DNA from: Saprospiraceae bacterium
GTDB taxonomy: Bacteria; Bacteroidota; Bacteroidia; Chitinophagales; Saprospiraceae
NCBI GenBank assembly: GCA_016718205.1
Contig: JADKEB010000018.1
Location: 76,602-140,601 of the forward strand
DNA: 64,000 nucleotides
Reading direction: 5' to 3'
Shown: positions 38,481 through 47,468 of the stretch, piece after piece
Layout of the letters: every line of letters begins with the position of its first letter
How positions within the stretch are numbered: position 1 is the stretch's first letter
Translations under genes and position numbers: made by a program
Notes under the pieces: model-generated
The model's database searches: none
What the model saw: only the letters and a program-made list of their open reading frames with translations
What the model was told of the DNA's origin: nothing

Positions 38481-39269
38481 ATGAAAGCTAAAAAGTCATT
38501 TGGACAACATTTTCTGGTCAATGAGCATATAGCTGAACAAATAGCTGAAGGCTTCACTAAGGTCACTGAAAATGCTAATGTGCTGGAAATAGGTCCGGGA
38601 AAAGGTGTACTCACCAAGTACCTTAACAAAAAAAATACACACCTGAAAGTCGTCGAAGCAGACCAGGACATGGTTCATTATCTGATTAAAAATCAAATTG
38701 TGCCAAATGAAGATATCATTTTTCTTGATTTCCTAAAACTCAATTTATCTAAAGTTTTTGACAATGAGGAGTTTTATTTGATAGGCAACTATCCTTACAA
38801 TATTTCATCTCAGATTCTGATAAAGATGATCAATTCGCGAGAGCTGGTGCCCGAGATGGTGGGAATGTTTCAGAAAGAAGTAGCTGACAGAGTGGTGGCA
38901 CCGCCGGGATCAAAGACTTATGGAGTCATCAGTGTATTGGTGCAGGCATATTATGAAGGAGTCACTATTATCGATGTACCACCACACAACTTTAGCCCTC
39001 CACCCAGAGTCAACTCCAGTGTCATCAGATTGGTCAGAAAAGAAAAATATGAGTTGCCTTGTGATGAAAGACTTTTCAGAAATGTTGTGAAAACATCCTT
39101 CAACGGACGAAGAAAAATGTTGCGGAATACATTGAAACCACTATTCAAACAGTCAGACATCCTTGAAGATGTATTTTTTACCCAAAGACCGGAACAACTC
39201 TCCGTCAGTGATTTTGTTGATATCACTATAAAATTGTCTAACATTAATAATAATAATTCTGAAATATGA
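38481..39269 (+). CDS. rsmA: 16S rRNA dimethyladenosine transferase RsmA/KsgA
   Basis: 262 residues. SAM motif I is VLEIGPGKGVLT (near residue 35), motif IV is IGNYPYNISSQIL (near 100, catalytic NYPY) and the C-terminal part is PPHNFSPPPRVNSSVIRL. It dimethylates A1518 and A1519 in helix 45 of 16S rRNA during late 30S assembly. The stop overlaps the start of the yqeY-like gene (ATGA), so they are translationally coupled. Confidence 0.97.
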   Translation: MKAKKSFGQHFLVNEHIAEQIAEGFTKVTENANVLEIGPGKGVLTKYLNKKNTHLKVVEADQDMVHYLIKNQIVPNEDIIFLDFLKLNLSKVFDNEEFYLIGNYPYNISSQILIKMINSRELVPEMVGMFQKEVADRVVAPPGSKTYGVISVLVQAYYEGVTIIDVPPHNFSPPPRVNSSVIRLVRKEKYELPCDERLFRNVVKTSFNGRRKMLRNTLKPLFKQSDILEDVFFTQRPEQLSVSDFVDITIKLSNINNNNSEI

Positions 39270-39712
39270 GCCTTGAAGTAAAAATCACCAATGACCTCAA
39301 AGAAGCCATGAAAAATAAAGATCAGGCTGCCCTTCGTTCTGTTCGTGCTATAAAAGCAGCTATACTATTGTTCAAAACCGATGGTAGCGGAAATGCACTG
39401 GATGAAACTGCCGAGATAAAAATCCTGCAAAAACTGGTCAAACAACGTCAGGATTCTCTGGATATTTACACTAAACAAGGAAGAGAAGATCTGGCAGTGA
39501 CCGAAAGAGAAGAAATTGCTGTCATACAAAAATACCTTCCTGCCCAGATGAGTGTGGAAGATATGAAAACAGCTATTCAAGCCATCATAGCAGAAACAGG
39601 AGCCACATCAGCCAAAGAAATGGGCAAAGTCATAGGTCTTGCCAACCAAAGACTTGCAGGAAAAGCGGAAGGCAAGGTCATCGCTGCCATGGTAAAGGAA
39701 TTGTTAAGCTGA
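39266..39712 (+). CDS. GatB/YqeY domain-containing protein
   Basis: 148 residues. It has the YqeY family layout: MKNKDQAALRSVRAIKAAI, LVKQRQDSLDIYTKQGRED and IQKYLPAQMSVEDMKTAI, then the GatB-tail-like C-terminus (GKVIGLANQRLAGKAEGKVI). Possibly acts on tRNA or misacylated tRNA, as the GatB tail does, but the role is unproven. Overlaps rsmA by four bases; followed 18 bases later by a methyltransferase gene. Confidence 0.92.
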   Translation: MSLEVKITNDLKEAMKNKDQAALRSVRAIKAAILLFKTDGSGNALDETAEIKILQKLVKQRQDSLDIYTKQGREDLAVTEREEIAVIQKYLPAQMSVEDMKTAIQAIIAETGATSAKEMGKVIGLANQRLAGKAEGKVIAAMVKELLS

Positions 39713-39730
39713 TTTCGCCTCTATTCTTTT

Positions 39731-40510
39731 ATGGACATCAACGATATACCGCACTCGCGGGGAAATGCGATCAAATTTTTCAAGGCTCTGACAGATACCC
39801 GGAGAGATACTCTGCGAGGTAAAAAAGTGTATGATCTTTCTGCCGGAAGCGGATATATAGCGAACCTTTTCTATGAGTGTGGCAGCAACGTCAAAGCATT
39901 GGATTTATTTCCTGAGCACAATCAGTTCAAACATTTGGATACAGGAAAGATAGATTTGAGCAAAGATTTTGATATTGGCGATAGCATGGCCGACATTGTA
40001 ATTTTATCTGAAACATTTGAACACTTACCTGATCAATACCACTTTTTCAAGGAAGTATCCCGAATCCTTGATAAAAAGGGATTATTCATTCTGACTACTC
40101 CCAATCCTTCATCTTTGAGGAGCAGATTTTCTCAGTTTGTAACTGAGAGTGAGCACTACTCCAATCCCTTGCCGGATGAGACCAATGCTTATGTGCAATG
40201 GCCCGGAACCGGCAACGGATATTTCAACAAAATATTTATTTCAGGTATTCTGAGAATCAGGGTCCTGGCTGCGATCAATGGTTTAAAAATCAAAACCATA
40301 CATCAATCAGAAGTGACCAGTACGTCCGTTCTATTGATGATATTTTACCCATTGATCTGGTTTTTCAGCTTGAAAAACTATCGCAAACAGATAAAAGAGC
40401 ACATTGAAAATAAGCATATTTACAAACAAATCTATGATATCAACACGTCTGTTAAGATACTGCTCTCAAAACATTTGATCATAGAGTTTGAAAAAAACGA
40501 AAGTCCATAA
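39731..40510 (+). CDS. Class I SAM-dependent methyltransferase
   Basis: 259 residues. The SAM motif is VYDLSAGSGYIANLF (near residue 34), followed by ALDLFPEH and VILSETFEHLPDQYHFF (near 85), as in the Methyltransf_11 group. The C-terminal part is basic with a hydrophobic segment (LLMIFYPLIWFFSLK), suggesting membrane association and perhaps a lipid or quinone-like substrate. Third gene of the rsmA-yqeY run. Confidence 0.8.
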   Translation: MDINDIPHSRGNAIKFFKALTDTRRDTLRGKKVYDLSAGSGYIANLFYECGSNVKALDLFPEHNQFKHLDTGKIDLSKDFDIGDSMADIVILSETFEHLPDQYHFFKEVSRILDKKGLFILTTPNPSSLRSRFSQFVTESEHYSNPLPDETNAYVQWPGTGNGYFNKIFISGILRIRVLAAINGLKIKTIHQSEVTSTSVLLMIFYPLIWFFSLKNYRKQIKEHIENKHIYKQIYDINTSVKILLSKHLIIEFEKNESP

Positions 40511-40536
40511 TTTCAGAAATCAAATACCAGCTTTAA

Positions 40537-40875
40537 AGAGTATGTTTAAACTTTTATCATTTGGCTCCAAGTGGCAATTTAATTTTCTCCTGCCTGTCGG
40601 CAAGGCAGGCCTGCAACATCATCTTCGTTTGTCAAAGTCTTACCTGACTTTGACGTAAGCCATCTTACGGTCTTTGACCGGTTGTGGACAATTTACTCCG
40701 GTCATGAGACCGATAGATAAAAGTCCAAAAGTCAGAGACTTTGGACAACAGCTTTATTGAGAATTGAGTAAAGTATTTTACTCAATTCTCGTTATAGACG
40801 AGACTATTCAGTCACCTTGTCCAAAACTAAATTTCCTCACTTCTGCTCAAACATAAATTTTTTTATAACAACTCT
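40537..40875. repeat. Dispersed element B, homologous ends with element A
   Basis: Starts AGAGTATGTTTAAAC and carries TCATTTGGCTCCAAGTGGCA, the GGCAAGGCAGGCC hairpin, a near-perfect ATTGAGTAAA palindrome and CAGTCACCTTGTCC, matching element A (17112-17527) in reverse orientation. The core differs between copies. The far end overlaps the stop codon of the regulator gene (CTA at 40874-40876). It fills the gap between two convergent genes. Confidence 0.65.
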
Positions 40876-42340
40876 AACTTAGTTTTGACACTGCCTTGAG
40901 GAGCGTATCATTTTTCTCCTTATTAAAAATGATGGTGGGCGGCACTACACGTTCTGTACAATCCATAATATTGCAACGCTCGCATGTAGTATGCACTATC
41001 TTTTGCTGAACCTTTGGGTCGTCTACCATCTTAAAGTGGGCTCTCAGATGATTGTCCATATAAAAACCAATAGTGATACTTGTATAATCAAAAACCGGAT
41101 TTCTCTGCTCCTTATATGCTACAGTAATACAAAAGTATGAATTTGGGGTATCGTTGTATTGCGATATCTGCGCATCTATCAATATGTCGTGATCAGCACC
41201 TTTTTGTTTCAATTCTTCTACCAGTCCTACCGAAAGCCATCTCCTGCAATAGTGTTCATCCATTTCACTGCTGTAAGGACTGTGCAATCGGGACAAGTGG
41301 ATTTCTTTGCTCATTCTGTAATGCTTTCTTTCCGTATCGTGGTGTAGGCGTATAAAAAACAGATTATTGATGCCAAAGTGTCCTGAAACAATGTTGGTTA
41401 TCCTTTGCATCAACATTTCCGGCGTGACCTTGTATCTTTTCAGCATTTCGAAAAAAAGATCAGAAGACCACCTGGATTGTGTTGTCACTTTACGAATATC
41501 ACTGATCATTTTTTTTTCCGGCATCAGGCATGCAGAAGCAAAATAGGATGATTTAAAATTGTTTAATATCTTTTCGAAATTGTCCGTTTCCAGGATTGTC
41601 GTAAAATATGGCCGGGTTTTTATTTGTAAATACTGAAAGGCGATCTCCCTCAATAATAGAAACATAATTCTTTCTTCAGACAATTCATTATTGATATATA
41701 ATTTATTGTATTTTACACTATAATATGAACGCAATCCTTTCAGATCGACAAACGCATTGATCTGGTCCATGTCAGAGCTCACTCCATAATTATCATAAAG
41801 GAACTGCTTAAGAACCTTTGATGAAATTTCTTCCTTATCAAGACTTTTCATAAAATTAGTGGCTGCTATTTCCAGTTCACCAAAATAATTATCATAAAAA
41901 TCCTGGTAAGAACGTAGTGCGGCAACATAAAAATTTTCTTTTGATACGGAGTATGTACGCGCTATTTTAAACAAGGTACTTATGAATGCATTGATTTTAT
42001 CAGGCATTTCAGTAAATAAGTCAAAGAGAGCCGACGGTGTCAGTCCAAACATTTCCATGGGGAAAATTTGAAAAAAATCACTTGCAATCAAGTCTACAAT
42101 GGGTTGCAATCTCTTATCTACTGTCGTGGATACCAGTTCGTCATACGGCATACCCAAAGCACTTGCCAATGCATTTATCTTAGAAGGAGTTGGATATTTT
42201 TTAGCTTTCTCAATATCATGAAGGTAAGAAAGTGAAATACCGGACTTTTCCGACAACTCCTGATAAGAAGCATTTTTGATGGTACGATAATACTTTACCT
42301 TGAATGCAAAAATCAATTTTATAATCCGGTCTTGTTCCAT
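40874..42340 (-). CDS. XRE-family regulator, RamB/ScfR-like (short-chain fatty acyl-CoA type)
   Basis: 488 residues from ATG 42340 (MEQDRIIKLIF); a TTG nine bases upstream is less likely. The N-terminal HTH is YQELSEKSGISLSYLHDIEK. The middle is ImmA/IrrE-like but without an obvious HExxH. The C-terminal domain carries a Cys cluster (TTCERCNIMDCTER) typical of the DUF2083/short-chain fatty acyl-CoA regulator family. RamB in actinobacteria controls aceA and aceB. Here the gene is divergent from aceB-aceA, making control of the glyoxylate bypass a strong inference. Confidence 0.88.
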   Translation of the reverse strand: MEQDRIIKLIFAFKVKYYRTIKNASYQELSEKSGISLSYLHDIEKAKKYPTPSKINALASALGMPYDELVSTTVDKRLQPIVDLIASDFFQIFPMEMFGLTPSALFDLFTEMPDKINAFISTLFKIARTYSVSKENFYVAALRSYQDFYDNYFGELEIAATNFMKSLDKEEISSKVLKQFLYDNYGVSSDMDQINAFVDLKGLRSYYSVKYNKLYINNELSEERIMFLLLREIAFQYLQIKTRPYFTTILETDNFEKILNNFKSSYFASACLMPEKKMISDIRKVTTQSRWSSDLFFEMLKRYKVTPEMLMQRITNIVSGHFGINNLFFIRLHHDTERKHYRMSKEIHLSRLHSPYSSEMDEHYCRRWLSVGLVEELKQKGADHDILIDAQISQYNDTPNSYFCITVAYKEQRNPVFDYTSITIGFYMDNHLRAHFKMVDDPKVQQKIVHTTCERCNIMDCTERVVPPTIIFNKEKNDTLLKAVSKLS

Positions 42341-42346
42341 GTTGGT

Positions 42347-42370
42347 CAAAAATAGTTACAAAAATAGTTA
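42347..42370. promoter_or_regulatory. Tandem 12-bp repeats in the regulator/aceB intergenic region
   Basis: CAAAAATAGTTA occurs twice head to tail, followed by the partial copy CAAAATTAA. On the minus strand each unit contains TATTTTTG, an exact TAnnTTTG element, only 6-20 bases before the regulator ATG. The block could be an autoregulatory operator overlapping the promoter, giving a very short or absent leader. Confidence 0.5.
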
Positions 42371-42491
42371 CAAAATTAACAAAATATCTGTAAAAAGCGT
42401 AAAAAACACAACTTTAAAAGAAATATTCTAAAAAAGGAATAAAATTTAATAGCGAATAAAACGCTAATAAAATATTATTCGTACATTGCGT

Positions 42492-42499
42492 CATATTTG
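42492..42499 (+). promoter_or_regulatory. Possible -7 element of aceB
   Basis: CATATTTG differs from TAnnTTTG only in the first base and lies 40 bases before the aceB ATG. It is inside the 198-base gap shared with the divergent regulator. Confidence 0.35.
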
Positions 42500-42538
42500 C
42501 TAAATACATGTTTTTTATAATCAATAAAAAGTACCATC

Positions 42539-44131
42539 ATGTTACTGGAAACACAACAAATTGAAATTTGCAACAGCACCAATGATCAATACATGGCTGT
42601 TCTTACTGAGGAAGCATTGGAATTTTTATCCCTGCTTCATCAAAAATTTAATCATCAAAGAGTGGAACTGCTCAACCAAAGAAAAAGAAAACAAAAAGAA
42701 ATTGACTCCGGTATTTTGCCGAACTTCTCGGATACTACAAAAAAGATCCGTGAATCAGAGTGGTATATTGCCCCGCTACCCCATGATTTGCAGGATCGAA
42801 GAGTAGAAATCACCGGACCTGTAGACCGAAAAATGATCATCAATGCCCTGAATTCCGGAGCAAAAGTATTTATGGCTGACTTTGAAGATGCAAATAGTCC
42901 TGTATGGTCTAATGTCATAGAAGGTCAAATCAATCTCTACGACGCCATAAGACGTCAGATTTCGTTCACAGATCCAGTATCCAATAAACCATATACCTTA
43001 AAGGAAAAAACTGCCACATTGTTGGTTCGTCCCCGAGGATGGCATCTCGATGAGAAGAATTTGTACATTGCAGGTCAACCATTGAGTGGCAGTCTTGTGG
43101 ATTTCGGACTGTATTTTTTCCATAATGCTGCCGAACTGATCGAAAGACATTCTGGTCCGTATTTTTATTTGCCAAAGCTGGAGAGCCACCTGGAAGCCCG
43201 ACTCTGGAATGATGTCTTTGTATTTGCTCAGGATTATCTCCAGATACCTCAAGGTACTATAAAGGCTACCGTCCTTATTGAGACAATTCTGGCTTCATTT
43301 GAAATGGATGAAATCTTATACGAATTAAAAAATCACTCTGCAGGGCTTAACTGTGGTCGTTGGGATTATATATTTTCTTTTATTAAGAAGTTCAAAAACT
43401 TTGAAGGTTTTGTACTTCCTGAGAGGAGCCAGGTTACTATGGCCACACCATTTATGGAATCCTACTCAAAGCTGGTCATCGACACCTGTCATCGCAGAAA
43501 AGCACCTGCCATAGGAGGTATGGCCGCATTTATACCTATAAAAGGTGATGAAGAAGCCAACAATGCAGTCATAGAAAACATCATTCAAGACAAACTCAGA
43601 GAAGTGAAAAATGGCCATGATGGCACCTGGGTAGCACATCCCGGTCTCGTACCAGTAGCTATGAAAATATTTGATGAGCATATGACCTGTCCGAATCAAA
43701 TCCATATCAGGCATAAAATTGACCCCATCACTTCAAAACACTTACTCGAAATTCCGAATGGAACCATCACAGAAAAGGGATTGAGGACAAATATCTATGT
43801 CGGAATAAGATACCTGGAGAGCTGGTTGAGAGGTAACGGTGCAGTAGCAATACGCAATCTGATGGAAGACGCTGCTACTGCCGAAATATCCAGAACACAA
43901 CTATGGCAATGGATAAAAAATAAATCTCACCTTGACGACGGGCGCATTATCACAAGAGAGTTGTACCAACAATTAAAAAAAGAAGAAATCGAATACATCA
44001 AAGTTGAGTTTGGAGTAGATCAGTACCCCAATTTAAAATTTATAGAAGCCATTGAAATTTTTGACAACTTAGTACTTGATGAAGAGTACAAAGACTTCCT
44101 CACACTACCTGCGTACACTTATATTTCTTAA
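42539..44131 (+). CDS. aceB: Malate synthase A
   Basis: 530 residues, as usual for the A form. Visible motifs: MADFEDANSPVW (near residue 117, acidic Mg/CoA region), TLLVRPRGWHLDE (near 160), LNCGRWDYIFSFIKKF (near 270) and the C-terminal EDAATAEISRTQLWQW with the catalytic Asp. It condenses glyoxylate with acetyl-CoA to malate. It is followed 55 bases later by aceA on the same strand, with the RamB-like regulator divergent. Confidence 0.97.
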   Translation: MLLETQQIEICNSTNDQYMAVLTEEALEFLSLLHQKFNHQRVELLNQRKRKQKEIDSGILPNFSDTTKKIRESEWYIAPLPHDLQDRRVEITGPVDRKMIINALNSGAKVFMADFEDANSPVWSNVIEGQINLYDAIRRQISFTDPVSNKPYTLKEKTATLLVRPRGWHLDEKNLYIAGQPLSGSLVDFGLYFFHNAAELIERHSGPYFYLPKLESHLEARLWNDVFVFAQDYLQIPQGTIKATVLIETILASFEMDEILYELKNHSAGLNCGRWDYIFSFIKKFKNFEGFVLPERSQVTMATPFMESYSKLVIDTCHRRKAPAIGGMAAFIPIKGDEEANNAVIENIIQDKLREVKNGHDGTWVAHPGLVPVAMKIFDEHMTCPNQIHIRHKIDPITSKHLLEIPNGTITEKGLRTNIYVGIRYLESWLRGNGAVAIRNLMEDAATAEISRTQLWQWIKNKSHLDDGRIITRELYQQLKKEEIEYIKVEFGVDQYPNLKFIEAIEIFDNLVLDEEYKDFLTLPAYTYIS

Positions 44132-44186
44132 TTATAAAATTTCCTAACTAAACATCATTTTATCTAACCACTAAAATTATTTCATA

Positions 44187-45455
44187 ATGAATGCACAACG
44201 AATAGAAAAAATCAAACAAGATTGGGCAACTAACATCAGATGGACGGGTATCAAAAGACCATATACAGCTGAAGAAGTCCTTGCCCTGAGAGGGTCATAT
44301 GACATCGAGTACACCATTGCTAAAATGGGAGCTGAAAAATTATGGCATAAACTCCATCATGAACCATATGTCGCCGGATTGGGTGCGCTTACAGGCAATC
44401 AAGCCATTCAGGAAGCTATGGCAGGGCTCAATGCTATCTATTTGTCAGGATGGCAGGTAGCTGCTGACGCCAATCTCAATGAGGACATGTTTCCTGACCA
44501 GTCAATCTATCCGGCCAACTCAGTTCCGTCAGTAGTCCGCAGAATAAATAATGCACTCCTCAGACGCGACCAGATAGAAAGCACAAGAGGTAAGGTCAAT
44601 ATTGACTATATGTTGCCTATCGTGGCAGATGCAGAAGCCGGATTTGGAGGTAATTTGAATGCTTATCAGCTGATGAAGCAAATGATCGAAGCCGGGGCAT
44701 CCGGTGTACATTTTGAAGACCAACTTTCATCAGCAAAAAAATGTGGTCACTTAGGTGGAAAAGTACTGGTACCCACTCAGGAGGCTATAGACAAACTCAT
44801 AGCGGCCAGACTTGCTTCTGATGTATGTGGTGTACCTACAGTACTTATAGCACGCACGGATGCTGAGGCTGCGGACCTACTCACTTCTGATGCTGACTCA
44901 AGAGATCAGGAGTTTGTCACTGGTGAAAGAACTTCTGAAGGTTTCTTCAGAGTGAAAAATGGTTTGGAGCAATGTATTTCCAGAGCACACTCCTATGCGC
45001 CTTATGCAGACCTTATCTGGATGGAAACTTCCAATCCGGACATTGGACTTGCAAAAGAATTTGCAGAAGCTGTCCACGAAAAATATCCGGGTAAATTGCT
45101 GGCGTATAATTGCTCTCCTTCCTTCAACTGGGCAAAATATCTCAATGAAGAGCGAATGCTGATGTTCAGAGACAATCTGGCAAAATTAGGGTATAAGTTT
45201 CAGTTTATCACGCTAGCTGGATTTCATGCTTTGAACCTTTCGATGTTCGAACTGGCAAAAAATTATAAGGAAAGAGGCATGTTGGGATATTCAGAACTGC
45301 AGCAAAGAGAGTTCAAAATGCAGGAATCCGGATTTGAAGCTATCAAACATCAGGGGTTTGTAGGTACAGGTTACTGGGATTATCTTCAAAATGTTGTGAG
45401 AAAAGATTCTTCAACTACTGCCCTTGCAGAAAGTACAGAAACCGCTCAATTCTAA
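44187..45455 (+). CDS. aceA: Isocitrate lyase
   Basis: 422 residues. The catalytic loop is KKCGHLGGKVLVP (near residue 189), with DADAEAGFGG-like VADAEAGFGGNLNAY upstream (near 150), ARTDAEAADLL, and NCSPSFNWAKYL near 310. It cleaves isocitrate to succinate and glyoxylate, the first step of the glyoxylate shunt. Forms an operon with aceB. A strong terminator follows. Confidence 0.97.
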   Translation: MNAQRIEKIKQDWATNIRWTGIKRPYTAEEVLALRGSYDIEYTIAKMGAEKLWHKLHHEPYVAGLGALTGNQAIQEAMAGLNAIYLSGWQVAADANLNEDMFPDQSIYPANSVPSVVRRINNALLRRDQIESTRGKVNIDYMLPIVADAEAGFGGNLNAYQLMKQMIEAGASGVHFEDQLSSAKKCGHLGGKVLVPTQEAIDKLIAARLASDVCGVPTVLIARTDAEAADLLTSDADSRDQEFVTGERTSEGFFRVKNGLEQCISRAHSYAPYADLIWMETSNPDIGLAKEFAEAVHEKYPGKLLAYNCSPSFNWAKYLNEERMLMFRDNLAKLGYKFQFITLAGFHALNLSMFELAKNYKERGMLGYSELQQREFKMQESGFEAIKHQGFVGTGYWDYLQNVVRKDSSTTALAESTETAQF

Positions 45456-45481
45456 TAATCAGCTAAAATCCAATAAAATAA

Positions 45482-45518
45482 AGTTCCGGATGAGATTTCA
45501 AAAATCTTGTCCGGAACT
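45482..45518 (+). terminator. Terminator of aceBA
   Basis: AGTTCCGGA pairs with TCCGGAACT, and the inner AGATTT/AATCT also pairs around CAAA. The hairpin starts 27 bases after the aceA stop and is followed by a T-rich stretch. Confidence 0.75.
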
Positions 45519-45644
45519 ATTTATTTACAAGACTAGAAGATTTTAGAATTTTTAAACAAATTAATTCAAAATAGTTCCAAACCTACCATTTGATATACAC
45601 TTTTACCTATTTTTACAGTTTAATAGTATTGTAAATTATTATTT

Positions 45645-47468
45645 ATGTTAGACAAAATATTAGAAGGGTTGGCAAAAGAAACACTCACTCCCATTTCGGG
45701 AATGGATGCTACTTTCCTTTATACAGAGACCCCTACGAGTCCGATGAACATAGGTTCAGTTATTGTCATTGAAGGATCTATTGATTTTCAGACATTTAAA
45801 GATACGGTACATTCCAGAATTCATCAGTTTCCGAAATTGCATCAGCGGCTCATCTACGTACCTATGTCGATAGATTACCCTTACTGGGTGGATGATCCCA
45901 ATTTTGATATCGACCTTCATATCAAACATATTGCCTTACCTAAACCAGGTAGCTGGAAGGAACTCCGTAAGATAGCTTCACAGATATTCAGCGAACCGTT
46001 TGATCAAAACAGACCACTGTGGTCTATGGTTTTTGTGGAAGGACTTGACAATATGCCTCAGGTACCCCCTGGTTCAGTGGCTATTATATCGACCATTCAT
46101 CATGTGGCTATTGATGGAGTTGGTGGTGCCGGATTGATGAGTCTGTTTCTGGACTTCACCCCTGAAAAAAAAGAAATTCCACCTCCACAACCTTATAAGC
46201 CATCACCATTACCCAATCACATCGAACTGCTCATCAACAGTACAATGAGCTTTGCAAGGGATCCATTTAAGTTTCCTAAGATCATCTCAGATGCTCTCAA
46301 AGCAACTGTTAGAGCTGGTGTGTTATCAAGAATGCAGGGAAGCGAATTGCCAACAGCACCTTTCACAGCACCCGCTACTCCATTAAATGGTATAATATCC
46401 GGAGTCCGTAAATGGAATTCAGCCATTTTGTCACTACCTCGTGTCCAGAATATCAAAAACATCATGGGTACTACGCTCAATGATGTATTGCTGGCTATTT
46501 GTTCCGGGGCATTGCGAAGATATCTCGATGAAAAAGGCAAGCTGCCTGAAAAATCACTGGTTTCATTAGTGCCGATTTCCACTAGAAAAAAGGATGAAGG
46601 AAGCACCGATAACCAGATTTCTGCTATGCTGGTCCAAATTGCGACCAATGTAGAAGATCCGATCGAAAGGCTTGAAACTATCCACGAAAACAATAACAGG
46701 GGTAAAAACTATCAGGGAGCCATCGGAGCCAAAACACTCTCTCAAATGGCCAATGCCATCCCTTTTGGCATTGCCAATCAGGCTGCGCGACTTTACTCCA
46801 GATACAAAATTTCTGAATTTCACAAACCCATGTTTAATGTGACCATCACCAATGTACCTGGACCTCAGATGCCATTGTATGTCAGTGGCCACAAGATGAT
46901 CTCGATCATGGGATCTGCACCGATTATCGATGGCATGGGGCTTATCATTACTATTCTCAGTTATGATGGTCATATCACCATTAGCCCGGTTTCTGATACC
47001 AACTCTATGCCGGATCTGGATCAGTTTACTGTGTATCTGCGCGAATCTGCCAATGAACTTGAAGCTGCAGCTCTTGAATATCAAAAGAAAAAGAAAAAAA
47101 CTGTCAGAAAAAAAGCAGTCAAGCCGGAATCTGACAAATTGTTTGAAAAACTGAGTACCTTTTTAAAATCACTTCCGGACAATGGAAAACCCAAAAGCGG
47201 TAAATTTCAATTTAACATCAATGGCGAAGAAACATCTGAGTGGGCGGTCGATATCAGTGTATATCCAGGTAAAGTGACAAAAGGAAAAGATGAAAGTGTG
47301 GATGCCACATTTACCGTCAATGAAGAATATCTCCAGAGAATAGCATCAGGTAATCTGGATGTTCAAACCGCGTTTATTCAGGGAAGGCTGAAAATCGATG
47401 GGGATTTCGAACAGGCTATGCGCATGGGAAAATTGTTAGGAAAAATGCTGGCGGCTCAGACCAAATAA
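45645..47468 (+). CDS. Wax ester synthase/diacylglycerol acyltransferase with C-terminal SCP2 domain
   Basis: 607 residues. Residues 12-470 form the WS/DGAT fold with the acyltransferase motif HHVAIDG (152-158) and the later NDVLLAICSGALRRYL, NVTITNVPGPQMPLY and GMGLIITILSYDG blocks. A Lys-rich linker (about 479-490) leads to a sterol-carrier SCP2-like domain (about 495-607: KFQFNINGEE, DATFTVNEEYLQRIASG, AFIQGRLKIDGD). WS/DGAT enzymes make wax esters and triacylglycerol from acyl-CoA; SCP2 domains bind lipids, so the fusion may hand substrate to or from the catalytic part. It follows the glyoxylate genes. It ends exactly at the base before the convergent hutH stop. Confidence 0.88.
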   Translation: MLDKILEGLAKETLTPISGMDATFLYTETPTSPMNIGSVIVIEGSIDFQTFKDTVHSRIHQFPKLHQRLIYVPMSIDYPYWVDDPNFDIDLHIKHIALPKPGSWKELRKIASQIFSEPFDQNRPLWSMVFVEGLDNMPQVPPGSVAIISTIHHVAIDGVGGAGLMSLFLDFTPEKKEIPPPQPYKPSPLPNHIELLINSTMSFARDPFKFPKIISDALKATVRAGVLSRMQGSELPTAPFTAPATPLNGIISGVRKWNSAILSLPRVQNIKNIMGTTLNDVLLAICSGALRRYLDEKGKLPEKSLVSLVPISTRKKDEGSTDNQISAMLVQIATNVEDPIERLETIHENNNRGKNYQGAIGAKTLSQMANAIPFGIANQAARLYSRYKISEFHKPMFNVTITNVPGPQMPLYVSGHKMISIMGSAPIIDGMGLIITILSYDGHITISPVSDTNSMPDLDQFTVYLRESANELEAAALEYQKKKKKTVRKKAVKPESDKLFEKLSTFLKSLPDNGKPKSGKFQFNINGEETSEWAVDISVYPGKVTKGKDESVDATFTVNEEYLQRIASGNLDVQTAFIQGRLKIDGDFEQAMRMGKLLGKMLAAQTK

